Of a stretch of 64,000 nucleotides of DNA, positions 17,334 to 25,640 are shown one piece after another. The notes under the pieces were generated by a model. That model searched no databases. It saw only the letters and a program-made list of their open reading frames with translations, and was not told the origin of the DNA. Position 1 is the stretch's first letter; each line of letters begins with the position of its first letter. The position numbers and the translations under genes were made by a program. This DNA is from Butyrivibrio sp. MC2021 (lineage in GTDB: Bacteria > Bacillota > Clostridia > Lachnospirales > Lachnospiraceae), in contig NZ_JHXX01000004.1 of NCBI RefSeq assembly GCF_000621605.1, positions 248,001 through 312,000 on the forward strand, given 5' to 3'.

Positions 17334-18536
17334 TTACTGCAGCAGCGACAGCACGCCCTGATTGGTCTGATTGGCCTGGGCTAGCATCATCTGGCCGGCC
17401 TGCATAAGGATGTTTCTGTTGGAGTAGTCCACCATCTCCGAGGCCATCTCCGTATCCCTGATGGTACTCTCGGCGTCCTGGGTGTTCTCTGTTACATTTT
17501 CCAGGTTTCTGACGGTGTGCTCCAGCCTGTTCTGGTAAGCACCCAGGTTGGATCTTTCTCTGGAATTAAGCTCGATAGCATTTTTAACACACTCAATTCC
17601 CCTGAGGGCGCCGTCGCCGGTCCTGTCCTCCACATTCACATCCCAGAGTTCCAGGGTACTGCAATTGACGGGATTGATGCTGAGCATCATCTCATTATCG
17701 GTCTCTGAGCCCACCTGCAGGATTAGCTCCAGGGGCCCTGCATATTCCATATAGAAGTTACCCTCTTCGTCTCCGCTTCCTCTGTATTGAACGGACACAG
17801 AGCCGGTCTGCTCCACGTTGTTCCTCATGAGGGCATTGGCGATATCCTTGTAGACACTGGATTTGGATATGGGATAAGGATGGTCGACGGTTCCGTACTG
17901 AATCGGTTCCTCCCCCTCTCCCGGCTGCGTTACGGGGGCTCCGTCCACGGCGTAGTAGACGGTCTGACCGCCCTCCTGACGGGATAAAATATCTCCGCTT
18001 TGAAGGGGCGTTATAGAATAACAGGCGAGATCATCATTACTGGTGGCGGCCCTGAGGCTCTCTCCGGTAATTCCGGACCAGGGAAGATCCGGCATATTGG
18101 GAGTAACCCATTCCTGAGGAATGCCGTTAAGCACTTTTAACTCATTAAAAGTAGTTGTGGCCCCGGTTCTGTCTATTTCCACCTGAAGCTCATTTATCTC
18201 GCTCTGTATATAGGATCTGTCTTCAAAGGTGAGGGTATCGTTGGCGGCCTTGACGCAGAGCTCGTTCATTCTCTGGAGCATCTCATGAACCTCATTCATG
18301 GCTCCCTCTGCGGACTGCAGCAGGGAAATTCCGTCCTGGGCATTGTCCGTAGCCTGAGTAAGCCCGCGCACCTGCCGTCTCATCTTCTCGGATATGGCAA
18401 GGCCCGCAGCGTCGTCCGCAGCTCTGTTTATCCTGTACCCCGAAGATAATTTTTCAGATGCCCGTTTCTGGTCACGTACATTTATATTCAGCATTCTGTT
18501 CGCATTCATGGCGAGTAGACTGTGCTGTACGACCAT
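17334..18536 (-). CDS. Flagellin
   Basis: A 400-residue flagellin, the filament subunit exported by the flagellar type III apparatus. The conserved N-terminal D0/D1 region (SLLAMNANRMLNINVRDQKRASEKLSSGYRINRAADDAAGLAISEKMR) covers residues 6-160. The C-terminal D1/D0 region (RSNLGAYQNRLEHTVRN, DTEMASEMVDYSNRNILMQAG) covers about 320-400. The variable, surface-exposed middle (about 140-310) carries no recognised domain. No other flagellar gene is nearby. A sigma-D type promoter lies about 35 nt upstream and overlaps the divergent murC promoter. The start follows GAGGGAAAAGG. Confidence 0.96.
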   Translation of the reverse strand: MVVQHSLLAMNANRMLNINVRDQKRASEKLSSGYRINRAADDAAGLAISEKMRRQVRGLTQATDNAQDGISLLQSAEGAMNEVHEMLQRMNELCVKAANDTLTFEDRSYIQSEINELQVEIDRTGATTTFNELKVLNGIPQEWVTPNMPDLPWSGITGESLRAATSNDDLACYSITPLQSGDILSRQEGGQTVYYAVDGAPVTQPGEGEEPIQYGTVDHPYPISKSSVYKDIANALMRNNVEQTGSVSVQYRGSGDEEGNFYMEYAGPLELILQVGSETDNEMMLSINPVNCSTLELWDVNVEDRTGDGALRGIECVKNAIELNSRERSNLGAYQNRLEHTVRNLENVTENTQDAESTIRDTEMASEMVDYSNRNILMQAGQMMLAQANQTNQGVLSLLQ

Positions 18537-18576
18537 CCTTTTCCCTCACATAAAAAAGTACATAGTTACATTTCTT

Positions 18577-18604
18577 ATATCGGCATAAGTCACCATATTT
18601 TTGA
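18577..18604 (-). promoter_or_regulatory. Sigma-D (sigma-28) type flagellin promoter
   Basis: On the minus strand TCAAA, 15 bases, then GCCGATAT. The -10 matches SigD exactly and the -35 differs by one base from TAAA. Its -35 lies on the same bases as the -35 of the divergent promoter at 18601-18628. Confidence 0.85.
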
Positions 18605-18628
18605 CATATATATAATAAGTAATATAAT
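18601..18628 (+). promoter_or_regulatory. Sigma-A promoter of the murC-like gene
   Basis: TTGACA, 16 bases, TATAAT: both hexamers match the consensus exactly. The distance to the ATG at 18674 is about 45 nt. It overlaps the flagellin promoter on the opposite strand. Confidence 0.85.
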
Positions 18629-18673
18629 GATGTAGGTGTCAAAATATTAATAAGAAGAATCGAGAAAACTATT

Positions 18674-19993
18674 ATGAATATATATATTTCAGGAATATCC
18701 GGAACCGGCATGGGACCTTTGGCTTTGATGGCAAGAAAGGCCGGAATCAATGTGTACGGCTCCGACAGAAGTCTTGGAGCAATTGCCAAGGAACTTGAAA
18801 ATGCCGGTATCGAGTACCAGGTGGGCCCTCAGGACGGAACATATTTTTCTGAAAAAATAGATACTGTCGGAATTGACTGGTTCATTTACACTTCAGCACT
18901 TCCCCAGGATCATCCTGAGCTTCTGATGGCAAAAGAGCGTGGAATCAAGGTATCCAAGCGTGATGAGCTCATCGCGAAGCTGGTAAAAGAGCTTGACCTT
19001 AAAATGGTGGCTGTAGCAGGAACCCACGGCAAAACAACCACTACCTCAATGCTGGTCTGGGCCATAGACAAGCTCAGGGACGAGAGCGGTAACAGACTCC
19101 TGCCCTCTTCATATCTGGTGGGAACCATTCTTTCTTTTGCCCCATCCGGATCTTACAAAGAGGGCGATAAGTTCTTTATATATGAAGCGGATGAGTACGA
19201 CAGGAATTTCCTTCATTTCCATCCATGGGTCAGCCTTATAACCTATGTGTCCTACGATCATCCTGATATTTACAAGACAAGAAAAGATTACGAAGAGGCC
19301 TTCATACAGTTTGAGGAGCAGTCTCAGAACGTGATCTTTGCTACAAAAGAGGCATCTCTCCATGGCGTAGATGTCCTTAAAGCAGGAGGAAAAGAGCCTC
19401 AGATCATCCCTGAGATCGACAAGCGGATCACTCTTTCCGGAAGTCCCAGAAGAGAGGATGCCACCAGTGCATTTTTTGCCCTGAAAGAAATGCTCCGTCA
19501 CTGCGGCCAGGAGGTTTCGGACGAGAAAATAATTGAAGTTTTAAATTCATTCCCCGGCGTAAGACGCAGATTCGAGCGTGTAAGTGAAGGCTTTTATTCA
19601 GATTATGCCCACCATCCGGAGGAGGTAAAAGCTACTATAGATATAGCTTCTGAAGAGGCAGGAAAGCTCGGCAAAAAAGGCGTTGTTGTAGTTTACCAGC
19701 CCCATCAGAACACCCGTCAGCACGAGGTCAGAGCCCTGTACAAGGATGCCTTTGACAAGGCGGACAGGATCTACTGGCTTCCTACCTTCCTTACAAGAGA
19801 AGATGAATCCCTTCCCGTGATCACGCCCAAGGAGTTCATAGCTGATTTAAATGTTAAAGATAAGGCCTTTGTGGCAGAGCTTGATGATGACCTTGCAGAA
19901 AAGATCAAAGCAGATCACAGCGAAGGCTACCTTGTCATTCTTCTGACTGCGGGACCTGCAGATGCCTGGTTCAGAAAAACTTTTGCGGAGTAA
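18674..19993 (+). CDS. Mur ligase of the MurC/Mpl group (UDP-N-acetylmuramate amino-acid ligase)
   Basis: A 439-residue cytoplasmic ligase. The N-terminal UDP-binding domain begins with a Gly-rich loop (YISGISGTGMGPLALMA) and has YTSALPQDHPEL. The ATP loop is VAVAGTHGKTTTTSML (about residue 112), followed by EADEYDRNFLHFHPW and the C-terminal DYAHHPEEV (about 310), both typical of MurC and Mpl. MurC adds L-alanine to UDP-MurNAc in peptidoglycan synthesis; Mpl recycles a tripeptide onto the same substrate. The length is slightly short for MurC and near Mpl, so the exact activity is open; MurC is the default in Firmicutes. The ribosome site is weak. Confidence 0.85.
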   Translation: MNIYISGISGTGMGPLALMARKAGINVYGSDRSLGAIAKELENAGIEYQVGPQDGTYFSEKIDTVGIDWFIYTSALPQDHPELLMAKERGIKVSKRDELIAKLVKELDLKMVAVAGTHGKTTTTSMLVWAIDKLRDESGNRLLPSSYLVGTILSFAPSGSYKEGDKFFIYEADEYDRNFLHFHPWVSLITYVSYDHPDIYKTRKDYEEAFIQFEEQSQNVIFATKEASLHGVDVLKAGGKEPQIIPEIDKRITLSGSPRREDATSAFFALKEMLRHCGQEVSDEKIIEVLNSFPGVRRRFERVSEGFYSDYAHHPEEVKATIDIASEEAGKLGKKGVVVVYQPHQNTRQHEVRALYKDAFDKADRIYWLPTFLTREDESLPVITPKEFIADLNVKDKAFVAELDDDLAEKIKADHSEGYLVILLTAGPADAWFRKTFAE

Positions 19994-20143
19994 AAAAAAA
20001 TTCCTTTTGCTAAATTGCACTAAGGGAACTTTGTTGATAACACCGGGAGCCGGAGATGTGGTTAAAATCGGGGATGAACTCCCCCGCAGGAAATACTTTT
20101 CCACTTTTCCACTTTTAATATCAGTTTTATGTTAATCCTTTGA

Positions 20144-20270
20144 TGTGGATAACAGCCATCATTTGTGGGTAAACGTTTTCGTAAAGATTTCCCACTGTTG
20201 ATGGCTGTTTCATTTTTTCCTGATAAAATAATCCACGTTATCCACATTATCCACAAAGTTATGTGTATAA
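20144..20270. promoter_or_regulatory. Cluster of DnaA boxes upstream of the primosome-type operon
   Basis: Perfect TTATCCACA boxes lie at 20238-20246 and 20247-20255 (adjacent, plus strand) and at 20144-20152 (minus strand). Near-consensus boxes lie at 20164-20172 (TGTGGGTAA) and 20262-20270 (TGTGTATAA), both on the minus strand. A further one-mismatch box (TTTGGATAA) is at 20404-20412, beyond an AT-rich stretch (20350-20400). The cluster lies in the 443-nt gap between the murC-like and dnaD-like genes. Gene orientation does not switch here and dnaA/dnaN are absent, so a DnaA-controlled promoter or titration site is more likely than oriC. Confidence 0.75.
20151..20210 (+). terminator. Long hairpin with T-rich tail, overlapping the DnaA-box cluster
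   Basis: AACAGCCATCA pairs with TGATGGCTGTT, with an inner TGTGGG/CCCAC pairing, followed by TTTCATTTTTTCC. It may end the murC transcript, with a long loop (about 20 nt). One DnaA-like box falls inside the stem. Confidence 0.55.
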
Positions 20271-20436
20271 GGGAACCCAGACGGGGCCTGAAATATCTTC
20301 GTTACTTTTGTCCATATCATCTCAAAAATCACCATGCTATAATCTGAATTGTTCCGAAAAACATAAGAAAAATTTTAGACTTTTAATAAATGAGCTTATG
20401 GTTTTGGATAAACATGCGAAGTAGGTGATTAAGTTT

Positions 20437-21549
20437 ATGATGGGGCGAGTTTCAATCAGTCATTCTTTAGGGGAGGATTCAACAAATGTATCAAACATCT
20501 TTATCGACGAATACATGCAAGACGCAAACGATGCGCAGATTAAGATCTACCTCTATCTGCTGCGGATGATGAGTGCGAATTTATCCACCAGCGTATCCGC
20601 ATTGGCCGATAAATTCAATCATACAGAAAAAGACGTTATCCGTTCTTTAAAATATTGGGAAAAAAAGGGACTCATCAGCCTTGAGTATGATGCATCCCAG
20701 AACCTTACAGGAATCCATATGGAGGATATCACTTCCCAGAGGAATCTGGCCAGAAGGAAGGAAGATACAGTTTTACGTGCCCTTCCACCGGTTACTCCTG
20801 CCAGGGAACAGAGCAAGATCACTTCCATCGCTGCTCCTGCCAAGCCCAATTATTCGGTGGCTATGCTCAGATCCTTTAAACAGTCTGAGGGCCAGGGCCT
20901 TTTGTTTATTGCAGAGCAGTATTTCGGAAGAACTCTTAATCCGACAGAGATTTCTACTATTTATTACATACATGATGAGCTTAAATTTTCAGATGAACTT
21001 TTGGACTATCTGATGCAGTACTGTGTCGATAATCATAAAACTGACTTCCGTTACATGGAAAAAGTTGCCATCAACTGGAGTCAGGAAGGCATCACAACGC
21101 TAAAACAGGCTCGTGCGGAAAACTACAAACATGACAGTGACATCATCACTATCATGAAAGCACTTGGTTTGGAGAACAATCCTACTGATAAGGAAGTGTC
21201 CTACATCAACAAGTGGCGCGGGGAGTTGGGATTTACGATGGATATCATTCAGGAAGCCTGCGATCGTACTGTTTTAGCAACTCAGAAGAACCGCCTGCGT
21301 TACTGCGACGGTATTCTTAAGAGCTGGCATGAAAAAAATGTTTTATCCAGGGAGGATATAGCCAGATTAGATGCCAATTTTACCGCAGATCTTAAACAAA
21401 AGAGATCTAAGGCTTCTAATTCCATCGATAATAAAGCTCGTTACGGCGAATCATCTATTCGCCTTGGCGGAGTTCAGAACCGTTTCAATCAGTTCGAGCA
21501 GAACACCTATGATTTTGCCGAGCTGGAGGAGAAGCTTCTGGACAACTGA
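20437..21549 (+). CDS. DnaD-domain replication initiation protein
   Basis: A 370-residue protein starting at the ATG at 20437, which follows AGGTGAT; a GTG four codons upstream is less likely. The N-terminal winged helix (about 30-95, including DANDAQIKIYLYLLRMM and VSALADKFNHTEKDVIRSLKYWEKKGLI) and one or two DnaD-type helical domains (QYFGRTLNPTEISTIYYIHDELKFSDELLDYLMQYCV and LGLENNPTDKEVSYINKW) are visible. DnaD-type proteins act with DnaB and DnaI to load the replicative helicase in Firmicutes. The next gene encodes a DnaC/DnaI-like ATPase, which supports this role. It lies behind a DnaA-box cluster. Confidence 0.88.
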   Translation: MMGRVSISHSLGEDSTNVSNIFIDEYMQDANDAQIKIYLYLLRMMSANLSTSVSALADKFNHTEKDVIRSLKYWEKKGLISLEYDASQNLTGIHMEDITSQRNLARRKEDTVLRALPPVTPAREQSKITSIAAPAKPNYSVAMLRSFKQSEGQGLLFIAEQYFGRTLNPTEISTIYYIHDELKFSDELLDYLMQYCVDNHKTDFRYMEKVAINWSQEGITTLKQARAENYKHDSDIITIMKALGLENNPTDKEVSYINKWRGELGFTMDIIQEACDRTVLATQKNRLRYCDGILKSWHEKNVLSREDIARLDANFTADLKQKRSKASNSIDNKARYGESSIRLGGVQNRFNQFEQNTYDFAELEEKLLDN

Positions 21550-21637
21550 TCGATTGCCTGTCTGTTGCCATAAGCGGCAGATGACAATCTTCTACTCCTG
21601 GTCAATTGGGGAATTGGCAAAGGGGCATTACAGCACT

Positions 21638-21702
21638 TTAGCCCTGTACTTTGGCTTAGCGGCGGCGTTTTCGCCTTCCCTGATACACGTACAGGGCTAC
21701 AT
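21638..21702 (+). other. Spacer with a GCCCTGTAC inverted pair before the helicase-loader gene
   Basis: The 205-nt gap between the dnaD-like and loader genes contains GCCCTGTAC and GTACAGGGC about 46 nt apart. No T-tract follows. It could be a stem in the mRNA leader or an operator; nothing more can be said. Confidence 0.3.
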
Positions 21703-21754
21703 TTGTGCAATGACGTATCACACTACTCTACTCTTATGAAGGAGGAACTTTTTC

Positions 21755-22738
21755 ATGGCACTGACCAATGCTCAATATGACGAGATCATGCATGAATACG
21801 AGGAAAGAAGGGCTCTCCACAGGTCAGAACTGGAGGACCGTCAGCGTCAGGTCTACGAAAATGTTCCGGGCTACAAGGAACTGGAGGACGAATCCGCCAG
21901 CGCCAGTGTACGCTTTGGCAAAAGACTTTTATCCGGCGAGAAACTGGATCGAAATATACTGAAAAATCAGTTGGCTGAGCTGGCCAGGCAGAAACAGCTT
22001 CTTTTGACGGAGGCACAGTTTGCTTCCGATTATCTGGAGATGGGTTACACCTGTCCCGACTGCAAGGACACGGGCTACATCGGCAATGATAAATGCCACT
22101 GCTTCAAGCAGAAGATCATCGATGTGCTCTACGACAAGTCCAATCTCAAGGCCCTGGCAAGACAGGCCAATTTCAAGCTTTTATCAGATAAATATTATCA
22201 GGGAGAAGATCTTAAGCGCTTCCTTGGAGCCAAGAAGGCTGCTGAAGATTTTATAAATAGTTTCAAGGACCACTACCAAAATCTATTTATTTATGGTACA
22301 GTGGGTACTGGCAAATCGTTCCTGTCTGTTTGTGTTGCCAATGAGCTCCTGAAACGTGGGAACTCGGTGATATATTTCAGCTCATCAGGTCTGTTTCAGC
22401 TTCTGGCTGACAATGCTTTCAGTTCAAATAAAAAGATGGACAGGCAGAGCACCTATGATGACATCTATGGGTGCGACCTGCTGGTGATCGATGATCTTGG
22501 AACGGAGCTGACCAACTCCTTTGTTGCAACGGAGCTTTTTTCCTGCATCAATGAGCGTGATCTCCGGAAAAAGAGCACTATCATCACCACCAATCTTTCC
22601 CTTGAGCAGCTGCAGGCCGCTTATTCGGACCGCATTTTCTCAAGGATCACCAGCAACTACAGGCTTCTTAAGCTATCAGGCCAGGATATAAGAAAATTAA
22701 AAAAACTTGCCCAAAAAGAAAGTGAGGTTTTGCAGTAA
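21755..22738 (+). CDS. DnaC/DnaI-like helicase-loader ATPase
   Basis: A 327-residue AAA+ protein. A coiled N-terminal region (about 1-95) is followed by a zinc-binding patch CPDCKDTGYIGNDKCHC (about 100-116), Walker A YGTVGTGKSFLS (about 180), Walker B LLVIDDLGTE (about 245) and an arginine-finger region (DRIFSRITSNY, about 295). Loaders of this kind deliver the DnaB helicase to origins. IstB transposon helpers are related, but the zinc patch and the DnaD-like neighbour favour a chromosomal loader. The ATG at 21755 follows AAGGAGGAAC. The stop overlaps the prs start (TAATG). Confidence 0.9.
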   Translation: MALTNAQYDEIMHEYEERRALHRSELEDRQRQVYENVPGYKELEDESASASVRFGKRLLSGEKLDRNILKNQLAELARQKQLLLTEAQFASDYLEMGYTCPDCKDTGYIGNDKCHCFKQKIIDVLYDKSNLKALARQANFKLLSDKYYQGEDLKRFLGAKKAAEDFINSFKDHYQNLFIYGTVGTGKSFLSVCVANELLKRGNSVIYFSSSGLFQLLADNAFSSNKKMDRQSTYDDIYGCDLLVIDDLGTELTNSFVATELFSCINERDLRKKSTIITTNLSLEQLQAAYSDRIFSRITSNYRLLKLSGQDIRKLKKLAQKESEVLQ

Positions 22739-23952
22739 TGCCAAGAAGAGAAGAGAAACGTAATCTGGAGACCATTCCTGTCGGTTCCCTGGGTATCATC
22801 CCTTTAAAGGGTGTAAGGTCACTGGCCGATAAGGTCGATTACTATCTCGTTAAATGGAGAGCAGAACGAGAAAACGAGCACAAAGGAAGCCTGGCTTTTA
22901 CAGGTTATGAGCGTCCTTCCTATATCTTAGACGCTGAGGTGCCTAGATTCGGTACCGGTGAGGCCAAGGGTGTTATCAAGGCTTCTGTAAGAGGTGATGA
23001 CCTCTATCTGCTGGTAGATGTTTGTAACTACTCTCAGACCTATTCTTTATTTGGTCAGGAAAATCATATGTCTCCTGATGATCACTATCAGGATCTCAAA
23101 AGAATCATTGCAGCTGTAGGCGGTAAGGCCAGAAGAATCACAGTTATCATGCCTTTCCTCTACGAGTCAAGACAGCACAAGAGAAGTTCAAGAGAATCTC
23201 TTGACTGCGCTATCGCTCTTCAGGAGCTAGTGAACATGGGTGTAGACAATATCATCACCTTCGATGCTCACGATCCGAGAGTTCAGAATGCTATTCCTCT
23301 TAACGGTTTTGAGACCGTTCGTACTACATATCAGTTTATTAAGGCTCTTCTTCGCAACGTGGATGATCTGAAGATCGATTCAGACAACATGATGGTTATC
23401 AGCCCGGATGAGGGCGGAATGGGCCGTGCTATATATCTTGCCAGCGTACTTGGCCTCGATGTGGGAATGTTCTACAAGAGACGTGACTACACACAGGTTG
23501 TGGATGGCAGAAATCCTATCGTATCTCACGAGTTCCTGGGCTCCAGTGTTGAGGGCAAGTCAGTTATCATCGTTGACGATATGATCTCATCAGGAGAGAG
23601 TCTCCTGGATGTTGCCAAGGCTCTTAAGGACAGGAAGGCCGAGAGAATCTACGCATTCTCAACCTTTGGTCTTTTCACCAGCGGTCTTGAGCAGTTTGAT
23701 AAGGCCTATGAAGAGGGCGTTATCGACAGAATCCTTACAACCAACCTGATCTACCAGACTCCGGAGCTGCTTTCAAGGGAGTGGTATATCAGCTGTGATA
23801 TGAGTAAGTATATTGCTTACCTTATTGATACACTTAACCATGATGCTTCTATCAGTGATCTGCTTAACCCTGTGGAGCGTATCAACAGTATTATTGAGCG
23901 TTACAATTCGGGAGAACTCAAGGCTTCCCTTGAGGCTGAGAAGAAGGGTTGA
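22738..23952 (+). CDS. prs: Ribose-phosphate pyrophosphokinase
   Basis: It makes PRPP from ribose 5-phosphate and ATP for nucleotide, His and Trp synthesis. The 404 residues are longer than the usual 310-320 because of N-terminal and internal insertions, as in a clostridial subgroup. Visible motifs are MPFLYESRQHKRSSRESLD, ITFDAHDPRVQNAIP and the PRPP-binding loop VIIVDDMISSGESLLDVA (about residue 280). The ATG overlaps the stop of the helicase-loader gene, so translation is coupled, tying PRPP supply to a replication-initiation operon. It ends at a strong bidirectional terminator. Confidence 0.93.
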   Translation: MPRREEKRNLETIPVGSLGIIPLKGVRSLADKVDYYLVKWRAERENEHKGSLAFTGYERPSYILDAEVPRFGTGEAKGVIKASVRGDDLYLLVDVCNYSQTYSLFGQENHMSPDDHYQDLKRIIAAVGGKARRITVIMPFLYESRQHKRSSRESLDCAIALQELVNMGVDNIITFDAHDPRVQNAIPLNGFETVRTTYQFIKALLRNVDDLKIDSDNMMVISPDEGGMGRAIYLASVLGLDVGMFYKRRDYTQVVDGRNPIVSHEFLGSSVEGKSVIIVDDMISSGESLLDVAKALKDRKAERIYAFSTFGLFTSGLEQFDKAYEEGVIDRILTTNLIYQTPELLSREWYISCDMSKYIAYLIDTLNHDASISDLLNPVERINSIIERYNSGELKASLEAEKKG

Positions 23953-24041
23953 GATAGAGGACGGAATCTTGCGGGGCAAGCCTGGACAGGCCGGCGGAAC
24001 GAAAGTTTACTCGCATCACCCTACTCCTTGATTTTCTAAGC

Positions 24042-24107
24042 AAAAAAAATACCGGGAAAGAAAGCTTTCACGTTGTTCAGAACAGCTTTCTTTCCCGGAT
24101 TTTTTTT
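24042..24107. terminator. Bidirectional intrinsic terminator between prs and the DUF975 gene
   Basis: CCGGGAAAGAAAGCT pairs with AGCTTTCTTTCCCGG over a 17-nt loop (24052-24098). Eight T follow on the plus strand (24100-24107), and a run of A precedes it, giving a T-tract on the minus strand. The loop contains TTCACGTTGTTCAGAAC, also found in the loop of the long inverted repeat at 12.8 kb. Confidence 0.92.
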
Positions 24108-24138
24108 GCTCTGCAGCAGAATCCCATGCTCCGTCCTA

Positions 24139-24837
24139 TTACTGTTCGTTCTTCTTGAGTTCTGTGTAGAGAGCGGCACAAGTGTTGAAATAGTAAGGAT
24201 TTGTATAGAAAATTGCCAGGATTCCGCAGGTAAGTGCAGAAAGGATGAACCAGCCGAGGAATGAGAGATCCAGCACAAATGCTTTCCACTTGTAGCCTGT
24301 CATCATCTGGCGTGATTTGGTAATAACCTCTGTAGCTGAAAGCTCAGGATAATCCTTAAGGATGTAAGGAACCATTCTGTAGGAATAGGACTTTACGATG
24401 CCCGGAATAACGAAGAGACATGACCACAGGGTAATGAAGAGGTCACGTAAAAACAGTGTGATGAATACGCGACCGTATTCATTGAAGCCTTCTTTGATAA
24501 CTGAAAGTGGTGTTGTGTTGTCTTCTACGTTCAGGCGGAAGAATCTGAAACATCCAACGTTGAGAGGGTTAAATACAAAAATTCTTAATATGAATGCTAC
24601 TACACTGATGATCAGGAGTGCAGCCAATATTGCCATGGTGATGATCATGATCTGATCAGGATCCAGATTGGCTGTTGCTTCAGTAAGCTCTGCACTGTAG
24701 GAATCGGTGCTTGTTCTGCAGCTGACTGCGGTTCCTGCTCCGAAGAGAGACATGATAATGCCTGCAATTACGCTGTTCTTGTAGTTGGCTTTCATTGCAG
24801 ATTTTCCCTGGTACTTTAAATCACTGTTTGTCCACAT
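24139..24837 (-). CDS. DUF975-family integral membrane protein
   Basis: The protein has 232 residues and about five to six membrane segments. It follows the DUF975 pattern: an N-terminal amphipathic part (LKYQGKSAMKANYKNSVIAGII), a loop with FNPLNVGCFRFFRLN, then FGFNEYGR-like and FVIPGIVKSYSYRMVPYIL, and late TGYKWKAFVLDLSFLGW. The family has no assigned function. The start at 24837 follows GAGGAGGATGG. It is convergent with prs and has its own terminator. Confidence 0.85.
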   Translation of the reverse strand: MWTNSDLKYQGKSAMKANYKNSVIAGIIMSLFGAGTAVSCRTSTDSYSAELTEATANLDPDQIMIITMAILAALLIISVVAFILRIFVFNPLNVGCFRFFRLNVEDNTTPLSVIKEGFNEYGRVFITLFLRDLFITLWSCLFVIPGIVKSYSYRMVPYILKDYPELSATEVITKSRQMMTGYKWKAFVLDLSFLGWFILSALTCGILAIFYTNPYYFNTCAALYTELKKNEQ

Positions 24838-24995
24838 ATCTTTTTTCCATCCTCCTCTATTTGTGAAATTTAATAGTTGTTATCATTATAACACATACAA
24901 ATACACAAATTAAGGTGATATGTGGAATGATTAGCCACCCGGGAGGACATAGAAAGGGCGATAGGTACAGTAGTGACGGTTCTTGGATGAATATC

Positions 24996-25640
24996 TTAAA
25001 AAAGGGTTGTGATGTCCATGAGTTTGTCGATTCGGGCGTAGAGTTTTTTTCTAAGTTCCTCGTCGGGTTCTGTGAGGTCGGGAACCATGATGACGTTGCA
25101 GCCTGCAAGGTAGGCGCTGATGACGCCGTTGGGGGAATCCTCCACGGCGAAGGTCTCCTTGGGGTCAAGGCCCAGCTGCTGGCAGGCGTAAGCATATATG
25201 TCCGGAGCGGGCTTTCCCTGCTTTACCATATCTGAGCAGATGATCCTGTCGAAGTGATCGAAAAGGCCCAGCTTGGTGAGATAGCCTTTTGTCCTCTCAT
25301 ATTCATTGGCTGTGGCGATACAGGTGAGGATACCATGCTCCCGGAGCCAGGTGAGAATCTCCACTGCACCGGGCTTAAGGGGTATTCCGTTCTCTTTTAT
25401 AATATCGGCCACCAGGCCTCTTCTATACTCTCTTACCTCATGATAGTCGAAGTCCTCTCCAAAGAGTTCCTTGAATCTCTTGGGTGCAAAGGGCCTTCCC
25501 AGAGAGCGAAACTCCAGGGGCATCCAGGGCTCGCACTTGTAGCCGAAATGCTCCAGGGCCTGTGGCCATGCCTTCTGGTAATATTTTTCTGTGTCTGTAA
25601 GGGTTCCGTCTAAGTCGAAAATTACTGCTTTTATGCTCAT
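24996..25640 (-). CDS. HAD-superfamily hydrolase, beta-phosphoglucomutase-like
   Basis: The protein has 214 residues. HAD motif I is IFDLDGTLTDTE (residues 7-17), motif II lies in ILTCIATANEYER, motif III has the Lys of KQGKPAPDIY, and motif IV is AVEDSPNGVISA. A helical cap lies between motifs I and II. Such enzymes are sugar-phosphate phosphatases or phosphoglucomutases; the substrate cannot be read. Its ATG overlaps the stop of the upstream repeat protein by 4 nt, so it belongs to the ECF sigma factor operon by position. Confidence 0.9.
   Translation of the reverse strand: MSIKAVIFDLDGTLTDTEKYYQKAWPQALEHFGYKCEPWMPLEFRSLGRPFAPKRFKELFGEDFDYHEVREYRRGLVADIIKENGIPLKPGAVEILTWLREHGILTCIATANEYERTKGYLTKLGLFDHFDRIICSDMVKQGKPAPDIYAYACQQLGLDPKETFAVEDSPNGVISAYLAGCNVIMVPDLTEPDEELRKKLYARIDKLMDITTLF

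Noticed and set aside
20144..20412. Chromosomal replication origin oriC
   Set aside because: DnaA boxes are present, but dnaA and dnaN are absent and most genes keep the same orientation on both sides. Treated as a regulatory or titration cluster.
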